Source of the DNA: JBCBDX01 sp039815825
Lineage (GTDB): Bacteria; Pseudomonadota; Alphaproteobacteria; Rhizobiales; Rhizobiaceae
Assembly: GCA_039815825.1 (NCBI GenBank)
Contig: JBCBYO010000012.1
Span: forward strand, 21,830-85,829
Length of the DNA stretch: 64,000 nt
Reading direction: 5' to 3'
Shown: piece after piece, positions 56,122 to 64,000 of the stretch
How the letters are laid out: the number at the start of each line of letters is the position of its first letter
Numbering within the stretch: the stretch's first letter is position 1
Translations under genes and position numbers: made by a program
The notes under the pieces: model-generated
Databases searched by the model: none
What the model was told of the DNA's origin: nothing
The model's input: the letters and a program-made list of their open reading frames with translations, nothing else

Positions 56122-56463
56122 TTACGTATTGATCGTGAAACAGCTAGTTACGATGACGCCATTGACGGTGGCCGATGTTGTCCATTGTGTGATTTCCAGC
56201 ATTAGCCGCGGATTGCCGACTGCCGTTCGAGCCCAAGCGTAGCACTCGTCAATGCCCGTGTCGGATTCAATGACGAGTGGAAGGCGGTTGAGGATACTCG
56301 GTTTGAAGATAATGCGCATCGTGCCGGGCGGATTAATGGCAGCCGGAAGCAGCTCAACGCGTAAAATATCTTTGCCGTTGATGCGCCAAGTCTTGAATTC
56401 GTTGATTGCGTGCGCTTGCCAAACGCACGTGAGCCCCATCGCTACGCTGAGTAGAAATCTCAT
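56122..56463 (-). CDS. Putative secreted protein, not recognised
   Basis: From the ATG at 56463 the product is 113 residues with a signal peptide (RFLLSVAMGLTCVWQAHA, cleavage near AHA-INE). The mature protein is beta-rich and has two cysteines (IDECYAWA and VTSCFTINT) that may pair. An ATG further up at 56496 would add 11 residues before the signal. It lies antisense between the convergent adenosyltransferase gene (4 bases) and the divergent rhomboid gene (93 bases). I do not recognise a family. Confidence 0.7.
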   Translation of the reverse strand: MRFLLSVAMGLTCVWQAHAINEFKTWRINGKDILRVELLPAAINPPGTMRIIFKPSILNRLPLVIESDTGIDECYAWARTAVGNPRLMLEITQWTTSATVNGVIVTSCFTINT

Positions 56464-56556
56464 GCTTGCCCAAACTCCATCCTGCCAATTTGACAAAAAG
56501 CGGTAAAAACATGGATGTTCTGCTAATCGAGTCGATCAAACTTTAGCGATTGCGTT

Positions 56557-57360
56557 ATGTTTATTCCCCTGCAGGACAAAAACGAACTCAAGCATGTGCG
56601 CCTGCAATACGTCACTTTGGGACTCATTATCATTAATTGCCTGGTCTATGTTTTCGTTAACCTCGTAGGCGGTCCAGATTTCGTCAATACGCTCGCGGTG
56701 CAGCTTGGCTACATCCCGGCTGTCGTCAATGAGATTGAGCAATTGCCGATCGATCTGGCAGTGATCCCGGAAGAGTTATCACTTATCTCATACGCTTTTT
56801 TGCACGCGGATATCATGCATCTTGGTTCCAACATGATTTTCCTTTGGGTCTTTGGCGACAACGTCGAAGACGCCATGGGGCATATCCGATTTCTCATCTT
56901 CTACCTGCTTTGTGCGGTTTTGGGTGGTCTAGCGCATGGCCTGCTTGACCCTCAATCGACCGCACCATTGATCGGCGCATCTGGCGCCATTGCAGGGATA
57001 ATCGGTGCCTACCTCATCCTTCACCCACGAGTTCGGGTTTGGGTATTGGTGATGATGCGTATACCGCTTCCGTTACCCGCTTGGATACCATTGCTTGTTT
57101 GGATTGGTTTTCAGATTTTCATGTTACTGGGAGGTGGCGATGAAATGGTGTCGTGGGCCGCTCATGTTGGTGGTTTCTTCGCGGGGCTTGTGCTCGTTTT
57201 TCTTTTAAAGCGCCGCGACGTTCCGCTTTTTGATCGCGAAATCCAAACCCCGAAAGCAGTGGTAACGTCGGTTCCTTCCATCAAAAGTTCGGGCAATGCA
57301 GAGCCGGAAGTTGCCGTGAAAAGCCAATCAGCATCGCCGCGGGCGTGGGGTCGTGGGTAG
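56557..57360 (+). CDS. Rhomboid family intramembrane serine protease
   Basis: Rhomboids cleave transmembrane segments within the bilayer using a Ser-His dyad. The 267-residue protein has the catalytic Ser in LIGASGAIAGIIGAYLI (GxSG) and the His in VSWAAHVGGFFAGLVLVF. The L1-loop and substrate-gate helix carry SYAFLHADIMHLGSNMIFLWVFGDNVEDAMG, the usual HxxxxHLxxNM pattern. It begins with a short N-terminal segment (FIPLQDKNELKHVRLQ) and ends in a low-complexity tail. The substrate is unknown. It is divergent from the small secreted protein gene and precedes etfBA, with 136 bases between. Confidence 0.95.
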   Translation: MFIPLQDKNELKHVRLQYVTLGLIIINCLVYVFVNLVGGPDFVNTLAVQLGYIPAVVNEIEQLPIDLAVIPEELSLISYAFLHADIMHLGSNMIFLWVFGDNVEDAMGHIRFLIFYLLCAVLGGLAHGLLDPQSTAPLIGASGAIAGIIGAYLILHPRVRVWVLVMMRIPLPLPAWIPLLVWIGFQIFMLLGGGDEMVSWAAHVGGFFAGLVLVFLLKRRDVPLFDREIQTPKAVVTSVPSIKSSGNAEPEVAVKSQSASPRAWGRG

Positions 57361-57367
57361 TAAGATT

Positions 57368-57389
57368 TTTACGTTGACGTAAACGTCAA
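57368..57389. promoter_or_regulatory. Two overlapping 16-base palindromes upstream of etfBA
   Basis: TTTACGT-TG-ACGTAAA (57368-57383) and TTGACGT-AA-ACGTCAA (57374-57389) are each perfect inverted repeats with 7-base arms, and they overlap by ten bases. They sit 108-129 bases before the etfB ATG. The CGT-centred shape resembles operators of MerR-family regulators of branched-chain amino acid and fatty acid catabolism (LiuR type) as I recall them, whose regulons can include electron-transfer flavoprotein genes. Two overlapping sites would allow dimers on either face. Confidence 0.6.
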
Positions 57390-57496
57390 AATATAGCAGT
57401 AGAAAATTTATGAACGCGGTCGACGCTTATTGTCGTTGATTTTATAGCCACGCAGGCGTTTGTGTGCTTTTCACCGCGCAGGTTCGGGAGAAGAAA

Positions 57497-58246
57497 ATGA
57501 AAGTTTTGGTGCCGGTCAAACGCGTTGTCGACTACAACGTGAAAATCAGGGTTAAACCTGATGGTTCAGGGGTCGAATTGGCAAATGTGAAAATGTCGAT
57601 GAACCCGTTTGATGAAATTGCAGTTGAAGAAGCAATCCGCCTGAAGGAAGCGGGCAAGGTCACGGAAATTGTTGTTGTCTCCATTGGACCGGCCCAAGCT
57701 CAGGAGACCATTCGTACGGGTCTCGCAATGGGTGCTGACCGTGGTATTTTGGTCAAGCATGACGATTTGGTCGAGCCGCTTGCCGTCGCCAAAATTTTGA
57801 AGGGTGTGGTGGAAGCCGAAGAACCAGGATTGGTTATTCTCGGCAAACAGGCCATCGATGATGACGCCAACCAAACCGGGCAGATGTTGTCCGCGCTACT
57901 CGGTTGGAGCCAGGGTACATTTGCTTCCAACGTTGATATTGAAGGCGATACTGCGAAAGTAACGCGGGAAATCGATGGTGGTTTGCAGACCATCGAGATC
58001 AAAATGCCTGCTATCGTGACCACCGATTTGCGGTTGAACGAGCCGCGCTACGCATCGTTGCCCAACATCATGAAGGCCAAGAAAAAGCCGATTGATGAGA
58101 AAACACCGGGCGACTTTGGTGTCGACGCTGCACCACGCCTTGAGGTCTTGAAAACCGAGGAGCCGGAAGGGCGCAAAGCCGGCGTAAAAGTTGGCTCGGT
58201 GGAAGAGCTGGTTACCAAGCTTCGCGACGAAGCTGGTGTCATTTAA
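57497..58246 (+). CDS. etfB: Electron transfer flavoprotein subunit beta
   Basis: EtfB binds AMP and forms the ETF heterodimer that carries electrons from acyl-CoA dehydrogenases to ETF-ubiquinone oxidoreductase. From the ATG at 57497 (GGGAG before it) it is 249 aa, starting MKVLVPVKRVVDYNVKIRVK. The family signature is seen in VSIGPAQAQETIRTGLAMGADRGILV and the recognition-loop region with ARLEVLKTEEPEGRKAGVKV. The frame opens 11 codons earlier without conservation. etfA follows by 20 bases. Both are transcribed from the region with the double palindrome. Confidence 0.97.
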   Translation: MKVLVPVKRVVDYNVKIRVKPDGSGVELANVKMSMNPFDEIAVEEAIRLKEAGKVTEIVVVSIGPAQAQETIRTGLAMGADRGILVKHDDLVEPLAVAKILKGVVEAEEPGLVILGKQAIDDDANQTGQMLSALLGWSQGTFASNVDIEGDTAKVTREIDGGLQTIEIKMPAIVTTDLRLNEPRYASLPNIMKAKKKPIDEKTPGDFGVDAAPRLEVLKTEEPEGRKAGVKVGSVEELVTKLRDEAGVI

Positions 58247-58266
58247 GGGATCGGGAGGAAATCGAT

Positions 58267-59196
58267 ATGGCAACTTTGCTGATTGCTGAACATGATAATG
58301 CAGCGCTTTCTGATCAGACGAACAAAACGCTGACAGCCGCCGCCGAAATTGGCGGTGAAGTGCACATTCTCGTAGCGGGAAAGGATGCAGGACCTGTCGC
58401 TGAAGCGGCATCGAAGCTGGAAGGTGTTTCCAAGGTGCTACATGCTGATGATGCTTCACTTGAACAACAGCTTGCCGAGCCAATGGCAGCGCTTATCGTA
58501 TCTATGGCTGATGGTTATGATACGATCATTGCGCCAGCAACCACCAACGGTAAGAACATACTGCCGCGTGTTGCCGCCTTGCTCGATGTAATGCAGATTT
58601 CAGAAGTAATGGAAGTTGTCGACGCGACAACATTCAAACGCCCGATCTATGCGGGTAACGCCATTCAAACCGTTAAGTCGGCTGATCCAAAGCGTGTGAT
58701 CACAGTTCGCACGGCGTCCTTCAATGCGACAGGTGAAGGCGGTTCAGCGGGTGTTGATACGGTCGCTGCCGCATCTGACCCCGGCTTATCTTTTTACGTA
58801 TCGACAGAATTGTCAGGTGGTGATCGTCCAGAGTTGACCTCAGCGAAGATCATCATTTCAGGCGGACGGGCGCTAGGCTCATCTGAGAAGTTTGAGGAAG
58901 TTGTATTACCCGTAGCTGACAAGCTTGGAGCTGCGGTGGGTGCATCGCGCGCCGCAGTGGATGCCGGTTATGCACCCAATGATTGGCAGGTTGGGCAAAC
59001 CGGCAAAATTGTTGCGCCTGAACTTTATATCGCAGCGGGTATTTCAGGTGCTATTCAGCACCTTGCAGGTATGAAGGACTCCAAGATCATCGTCGCCATC
59101 AACAAGGATGAGGATGCACCGATCTTCCAGGTTGCTGACTATGGGTTGGTTGCAGACCTGTTTGATGTCCTGCCGGAATTGGAAAAAGCACTGTAA
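58267..59196 (+). CDS. etfA: Electron transfer flavoprotein subunit alpha
   Basis: EtfA holds the FAD of the ETF dimer. The 309-residue protein has an N-terminal EtfB-like domain (MATLLIAEHDN, residues 1-185) and a C-terminal FAD-binding domain with LTSAKIIISGGRALGSSEKF, ASRAAVDAGYAPNDWQVGQTG and the family signature region APELYIAAGISGAIQHLAGM and IVAINKDEDAPIFQVADYG. In related species the hydroxyacyl-CoA dehydrogenase gene follows here; in this genome it does not. A terminator lies 26 bases after the stop. Confidence 0.98.
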   Translation: MATLLIAEHDNAALSDQTNKTLTAAAEIGGEVHILVAGKDAGPVAEAASKLEGVSKVLHADDASLEQQLAEPMAALIVSMADGYDTIIAPATTNGKNILPRVAALLDVMQISEVMEVVDATTFKRPIYAGNAIQTVKSADPKRVITVRTASFNATGEGGSAGVDTVAAASDPGLSFYVSTELSGGDRPELTSAKIIISGGRALGSSEKFEEVVLPVADKLGAAVGASRAAVDAGYAPNDWQVGQTGKIVAPELYIAAGISGAIQHLAGMKDSKIIVAINKDEDAPIFQVADYGLVADLFDVLPELEKAL

Positions 59197-59221
59197 CCAA
59201 CGCGCCAAAAATGTAACGAAT

Positions 59222-59253
59222 AAAGCCGTCACCTTCTGGTCGACGGCTTTTTT
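59222..59253 (+). terminator. Rho-independent terminator after etfA
   Basis: AAAGCCGTC (59222-59230) pairs with GACGGCTTT (59242-59250) around an 11-base loop, and the T run continues to 59253 (six in total from the stem end). It ends the etfBA operon before the MFS gene. Confidence 0.9.
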
Positions 59254-59265
59254 GTTGGGATAGTC

Positions 59266-60753
59266 ATGGCAGACGCGGTGGTTAAACAAGTTAGCAGTAC
59301 CTTCTGCCCGCAGCAGCGGCGAAGATTTGTGTTAATCGCCGCAATACTGGCAAGCGCCATGGCTTTTATAGATGGTTCGGTGGTCTCTATCGCCATGCCT
59401 TCTCTGATGGCGGACTTGGATGCTGGCCTCACACAGGGCGTCTGGATCAATAACGCTTACATGCTTCCACTTTCAGCGCTTGTTTTGGTAGGCGGTGCGT
59501 TGGGAGATGTTTACGGGCAGCGCCGTAGTTTTATCGCTGGTATCTTACTCTTCGTCACCGCATCCGCGCTCTGCACCTTGGCGACCAATGCGGAATTCTT
59601 GATAGCGGCGCGTGTGTTTCAAGGTGTCGGTGCTGCGATCATGGTTCCCGGTAGTCTGGCGATATTGGCCAAAGCCTATCCCAAAGAAGAGCGTGGTGCT
59701 GCTATCGGCACTTGGGCGGCGGCTTCTGCCGTCACCACCGCCCTTGGGCCGATGGTCGGTGGTTTGGTGTTGCAGACATTTGGCGATAGCGCTTGGCGGA
59801 TTATCTTCGCGATCAATCTGCCGATTGGCGCAATAGCAGTCTTTTTGTTGTGGCGGATGGTGCCCAATGATGAGGCGGACCGCAGACGCACGCCAGATTG
59901 GTTGGGGGCGTTTTTGGTGTCCATCGCCCTTTTCTTGCTTGCTTACGGTTTGGCAGCGCCGGAAGGCGAAGGGAGTTCAGCGCCCAGTATCGGGCAGATT
60001 GTCGTATTTTCAGTCCCCGCTATCATCGCCTTCGCCGTATTTCTGTGGTGGGAGAGCAGAGTGACTGCGCCGATGGTTCCGCTGCACTTGTTCGCATCTT
60101 CAACATTTACCGGCGCGAATTTATTGACATTCAGCTTCTATTTTGGGCTTGCCGCCGTTTTGTTTTTCCTGCCGATAACCATGATCGACGCGTGGGACGT
60201 CCCTCAATTCCAGGCCGCACTCGCTTTTCTGCCGATTTCAGTTGCCATTGGACTTCTGTCCGGTCCCGTTGGCCGGATGGCTGATCGATTGGGCCCAGCT
60301 CCTTTGCTAACGGTTGGTTCGGTCTTGGTGGCAGTTGCATACGCTGGCATGGCGATGACCGCGGTCCTTCAATCTTTTTGGGTGTCTGTTGTCCCGTTTT
60401 TAACGCTTTGCGCTATTGGGATGGCATTGGTCGTCTCACCTTTGTCTACAGCCGTTATGACTTCGGTGGATGACGAAAACACAGGCTCTGCGTCTGGTGT
60501 TAACAATGCGGTATCGCGCGTGGCAGGTTTGTTTGCAGTTGCTGTGATGGGCGTTCTGGCGGCGATTATTTACAACAACTCTGGTGGTGTCGAAGCGGGC
60601 AACTATGGTTTGTCGGGTGCAGCATCGGATCTGAGTGCTCATCGCTCGGCCATGACAGCAGCCTATCGTGCCATCACAATGGTCGCGGCGGCGATGTCTC
60701 TGATTTCTGCAATCGTTGCTTGGGCGATGGTTCGCAAACCGGCTGTCGACTAA
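59266..60753 (+). CDS. MFS drug exporter, DHA2 (EmrB/QacA) family
   Basis: The 495-residue protein has about 14 membrane helices, as expected for the DHA2 group. Signatures: DGSVVSIAMPSLMADL in helix 1, QGVWINNAYMLPLSALVLVGGALGDVYGQRRSF for the conserved loop after helix 2, RVFQGVGAAIMVPGSLAI for motif C, and GAAIGTWAAASAVTTALGPMVGGLVL. Members export lipophilic drugs or metabolites using proton force. It starts 12 bases after the etfBA terminator and overlaps the M23 gene by four bases on the opposite strand. Substrate unknown; no regulator or membrane fusion protein gene adjoins it. Confidence 0.95.
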   Translation: MADAVVKQVSSTFCPQQRRRFVLIAAILASAMAFIDGSVVSIAMPSLMADLDAGLTQGVWINNAYMLPLSALVLVGGALGDVYGQRRSFIAGILLFVTASALCTLATNAEFLIAARVFQGVGAAIMVPGSLAILAKAYPKEERGAAIGTWAAASAVTTALGPMVGGLVLQTFGDSAWRIIFAINLPIGAIAVFLLWRMVPNDEADRRRTPDWLGAFLVSIALFLLAYGLAAPEGEGSSAPSIGQIVVFSVPAIIAFAVFLWWESRVTAPMVPLHLFASSTFTGANLLTFSFYFGLAAVLFFLPITMIDAWDVPQFQAALAFLPISVAIGLLSGPVGRMADRLGPAPLLTVGSVLVAVAYAGMAMTAVLQSFWVSVVPFLTLCAIGMALVVSPLSTAVMTSVDDENTGSASGVNNAVSRVAGLFAVAVMGVLAAIIYNNSGGVEAGNYGLSGAASDLSAHRSAMTAAYRAITMVAAAMSLISAIVAWAMVRKPAVD

Positions 60754-62714
60754 AGTGCAGCTAGCGTCTCGTTTTCTGGTTCGCTTGCAAGCAAAGCATC
60801 GATCCTGTCGCGTTCGGTGGTAAACGCCAAAAGTTCGTCGCCGGTCAGGGTGTCACTATCAGGAAGCCGCACACGCAGCGGATCAACCCGCTTGCCATTG
60901 ACCCGCATTTCATAGTGCAAATGGGGGCCCGTTGAGAGGCCTGTGGTTCCAATATAACCAATAACCTGACCTTGTTTGACCTGTGCGCCCGGCTGGACGC
61001 CCTTAGCAAAACGCGTCTGGTGTGAGTATGAGGTCTCATACCCGTTAGCATGGCTGATGATCGTTTGGCGGCCATAGCCACCGGCCCATCCGGCTTTTTG
61101 AACAGTGCCATTGCCGGGTGAAATGATGGGGGTGCCGTGGGGCGCGGACCAATCGACACCCCAGTGCATTTTGGAATATCCAAGAATAGGATGGCGCCGC
61201 ATGCCGAACCCGGATCTAAATTTGCCACTTGGCACGGGGTTCCTCAACAAGAACTGGCGGGCGCTTCGACCTTCTTCGTCATAGTAACCGACTTTTCCAT
61301 CTGATTTCCGGAATTTGTAAAAGCGGTTGGTTTGACCGTTGAATGTTGCGCTAACAAAAAGCAGATCGCGCTCCGACGCTTGGTCGGGTTCGCCGTCTTC
61401 GGGAAGCGAGTAAAATAGCTCCAAACCATCCTCGGGTCGGATCCGGGCACGGAAATCAACGTCAGCGGCCACCATTTTGACGATGCGATCTGCTATAGAG
61501 GTTGGCAGGTCGTTTGATGCAACGGCACGATGAATTGCATCGTAGGCGGTTGGCAATGTTGCCGGATTGATAGCGGGAAGCGCTGGTTCTTCATTCGCTG
61601 GCCCGAAATTCGTCATGACCCCTCGGTCGACCGGCTCTTGAGCGGGCACATATTGTCCGTCATCCTTTAGCGCAATCGTGAGCAAGTGCTCGCCGCCCCG
61701 ATACACCGAAGCACGTTTAACGGACCAACGTTCCTGGTCGCGTTCCCGCTCCAAGCCCAGCCTAACCGACTGCCCGCCTGAAAGTTGCTCACTGTTTAAG
61801 AGTGTGGCAATAGCGCCGCCCATTTGGTTGAGACCGTCATAGTCAACTGTCGAAAACGCTTCAGTGATCGTAACATCGCTGCGTGCTTCAACGAGGTCTT
61901 CCTTATAAGTGGTGCCGATAGTGTTTGTTCCAGAAGGCGCCACGGAGACATTTTGGGGAACAACGCGCGCAACTTGAGGTGTGATAAGTGCGCCTAGCGC
62001 CGGATCGTTCGTGCCAAATCGCAAGGGATCGACATAGGTGACTGAAGCTACTTTTGTTTCGCCACCCGCCAGCAAAGCTGCGTTTACACGCAGGATTTCT
62101 TCAGCCTCATCGGCCGAAATCGTGAATTCTGTTAAGTCCACATCGGTGTTGAACTCAAAATCCACCACCTTGACTGCAGCTTCGGTTTCGACATTGGCAC
62201 CATAAATCAGAGCGCCGGTTACACCGCTGTCGGGAACTGGCGGCACATTACCTTCAGCAAATATCGATAGCGGATTAAACGGCGGATAGGAGGCGTCGTC
62301 CGCCTGAACCCTGGCAAGAGATATTGTAAGGTGTTCGAACGGCTTTGTACGGATAACATTTGCGTCGCCCACTTGGGTAACCGTTGAAACGCTCATCCGT
62401 CGTCTGTCGGGGACTTGTGTACCCAAGCTTAGGTTAGCTGTCGTAATCAGCCGGCTTGTTTTGGTGTCGCCGCTACCGGTGTCGGACAGATCGACAAAAC
62501 TGGCTATCTCTGGCGGGGTGGCAAGCAACTGTTTCCCATCGAGCGCAGTTAAAAGGGCAGCGCCCATGAGTGCGGTTGACGCCACGCCTGTTAAAATCGT
62601 TCCCGACAGCCATCTTAATGATACCTCCCGGCGATCCGGTTTGCGCACTTTTCCTGTCGTCAGCGGTGCCTGGTCAGGATCAATAATGTTGATGAGATTT
62701 GGGCGGTTGGGCAC
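60750..62714 (-). CDS. M23 (LytM-type) cell-wall peptidase, membrane anchored
   Basis: The 654-residue protein has a membrane helix near residues 34-53 (LSGTILTGVASTALMGAALL) and a long periplasmic region up to about residue 490. A C-terminal Peptidase_M23 domain follows (about 505-620), with zinc ligands in MHWGVDWSAPHGTPI (HxxxD) and TGPHLHYEMRVNGKRVDP (HxH), and GFGMRRHPILGYSK before it. The wording matches the alphaproteobacterial LytM/DipM-like enzymes that cut peptidoglycan during growth or division. The N-terminal 30 residues are cytoplasmic. The divergent rRNA promoter lies about 150 bases upstream. Confidence 0.94.
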   Translation of the reverse strand: MPNRPNLINIIDPDQAPLTTGKVRKPDRREVSLRWLSGTILTGVASTALMGAALLTALDGKQLLATPPEIASFVDLSDTGSGDTKTSRLITTANLSLGTQVPDRRRMSVSTVTQVGDANVIRTKPFEHLTISLARVQADDASYPPFNPLSIFAEGNVPPVPDSGVTGALIYGANVETEAAVKVVDFEFNTDVDLTEFTISADEAEEILRVNAALLAGGETKVASVTYVDPLRFGTNDPALGALITPQVARVVPQNVSVAPSGTNTIGTTYKEDLVEARSDVTITEAFSTVDYDGLNQMGGAIATLLNSEQLSGGQSVRLGLERERDQERWSVKRASVYRGGEHLLTIALKDDGQYVPAQEPVDRGVMTNFGPANEEPALPAINPATLPTAYDAIHRAVASNDLPTSIADRIVKMVAADVDFRARIRPEDGLELFYSLPEDGEPDQASERDLLFVSATFNGQTNRFYKFRKSDGKVGYYDEEGRSARQFLLRNPVPSGKFRSGFGMRRHPILGYSKMHWGVDWSAPHGTPIISPGNGTVQKAGWAGGYGRQTIISHANGYETSYSHQTRFAKGVQPGAQVKQGQVIGYIGTTGLSTGPHLHYEMRVNGKRVDPLRVRLPDSDTLTGDELLAFTTERDRIDALLASEPENETLAAL

Positions 62715-62866
62715 TCGAAGGTCTTCTCAATTACCGTCTGAACATTGGGCCAGACACTATCTGGTTCTTATTGGGATGCAAATGCGGCATTTTTCGTCTA
62801 TAAAAGCCCTGAATGTGGACGGTTTTCGCGTGACGAAAAAAAACGCAAAAAAGTTCAGATTCCTGA
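62715..62866. other. Divergent intergenic region with AT-rich upstream element of the rRNA promoter
   Basis: The 152 bases between the M23 gene and the rRNA -35 box have no gene. The A-rich stretch at about 62835-62853 (GACGAAAAAAAACGC, then AAAAAAG) sits directly before the -35 and looks like an UP element for RNA polymerase alpha subunits. Confidence 0.5.
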
Positions 62867-62896
62867 TTGACAGTTTTGTGTCGCCGGGACTATACA
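62867..62896 (+). promoter_or_regulatory. rRNA operon promoter
   Basis: TTGACA (62867-62872) is a perfect -35 box; CTATAC/TATACA (62890-62896) is the -10 at a 17-18-base spacing. The A-rich element directly upstream and a following leader with a boxA-like sequence identify it as the promoter of the rRNA operon that starts at about 63240. Confidence 0.85.
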
Positions 62897-63239
62897 CCGC
62901 TCACCAACGAGGGCGGCACCGCCGCTGGCGGCAAAACGCTTCGCTCTGTTGGTCATCATAAAGAGAGCCGCTTCAGCGACCCTCACACGGTTCAAAGCAA
63001 AAGCCACGAACCGGGACATTGCTTCGCTTTGTCTGATCTTTGACAATTGAATATGCAAGAAAGAGAAACGTGGGCGGCAGTCTTCTGCAATGCCGAGAGC
63101 AATTGCTCAAAGCGTAAAGAGACATCTGGTGTCGTACACGTTTCTGACAGAGACTTTTAAACTCGTCGCGAAAGCGACGGTGTACAAAATGTTCTCGTCA
63201 ATTCAAAAGCGTGTAAGCGACGCCAGGCAAATTCTCATT
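62897..63239 (+). other. 16S rRNA leader with boxA and a GAAA-loop hairpin
   Basis: This 343-base transcribed leader has no protein gene. TGATCTTTGACA (63034-63045) matches the antitermination boxA consensus (TGCTCTTTAACA) closely, so NusB/E-type antitermination is expected. CGTCGC-GAAA-GCGACG (63164-63179) is a perfect six-pair hairpin with a GNRA loop just before the 16S start. Other paired segments, such as GTACAC at about 63135 and GTGTAC at about 63180, may form the long RNase III processing stem with sequence beyond the window. Confidence 0.6.

Positions 63240-64000
<761 letters not shown>

Overview
The window is chromosomal DNA from an alphaproteobacterium, most likely a marine member of the Hyphomicrobiales (Rhizobiales). 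Three things point there. The 16S rRNA start at the right edge has alphaproteobacterial character. The gene order bolA / CorC-like protein / aroB-aroK / xerD / accA is the one I know from that order. Metabolic hallmarks agree: a SAM-II riboswitch on metA, a PduO-type adenosyltransferase beside a twin-TM protein and near etfBA, ptsP beside lysC and ubiG, and DUF1178, DUF4167 and ExoD proteins. Genus-level placement is a guess. Coding density is high, with many 1-17 base overlaps, and there are no insertion sequences, prophage genes, integrases (other than housekeeping XerD) or CRISPR arrays.

Layout. 1-5.6 kb: bolA, a CNNM/CBS membrane protein, shikimate-pathway aroKB, xerD and accA. 5.7-9.6 kb: envelope and sulfur genes (lipoprotein L,D-transpeptidase, TusA, a D,D-carboxypeptidase) and an M20 amidohydrolase. 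9.6-11.4 kb: GNAT, then a BigR/SqrR-like persulfide-sensing repressor divergent from a split YeeE/YedE transporter. 11.4-14.0 kb: TetR regulator and an EnvZ/OmpR-type two-component pair. 14.2-16.5 kb: EF-hand protein with a strong terminator, then an AT-rich patch of three unrecognised secreted or membrane proteins. 16.5-21.6 kb: glycerate kinase, GNAT, metA under a SAM-II riboswitch, 3-hydroxyacyl-CoA dehydrogenase and a second L,D-transpeptidase. 21.7-26.7 kb: TadG-like protein, clpB, DUF4167. 26.9-36.2 kb: prmC-prfA-ptsP-lysC, ubiG, thioredoxin/CcdA pair, DUF1178, nitrilase-like amidase, glutaredoxin. 36.2-42 kb: comF divergent from a methyltransferase, a 55-residue Flp pilin, mutT, GNAT, argJ, a parvulin foldase. 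42-49.5 kb: secA, a polysaccharide flippase with a CelD-like acyltransferase, and an acyl-CoA synthetase. 49.5-57.4 kb: tRNA-Leu(CAA), exoD, dsbB, HNH nuclease, alkA-like glycosylase, gluQRS, BrkB-like protein, SDR, cobalamin adenosyltransferase, rhomboid. 57.4-62.7 kb: etfBA behind a double palindrome, an EmrB-like exporter, an M23 peptidase. 62.8-64 kb: rRNA promoter, leader and the 5' half of a 16S gene.

Most of the window is housekeeping. The signals most worth following are regulatory: the SAM-II riboswitch with a start-adjacent hairpin on metA; the AT-rich inverted repeat between the persulfide-type ArsR regulator and yeeE/yedE; and two overlapping 16-bp palindromes upstream of etfBA. 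The best candidate for undescribed biology is the AT-rich orphan cluster at 14.6-16.5 kb, whose last product looks like a membrane-anchored dimeric alpha/beta-barrel (DUF1330-like) protein.
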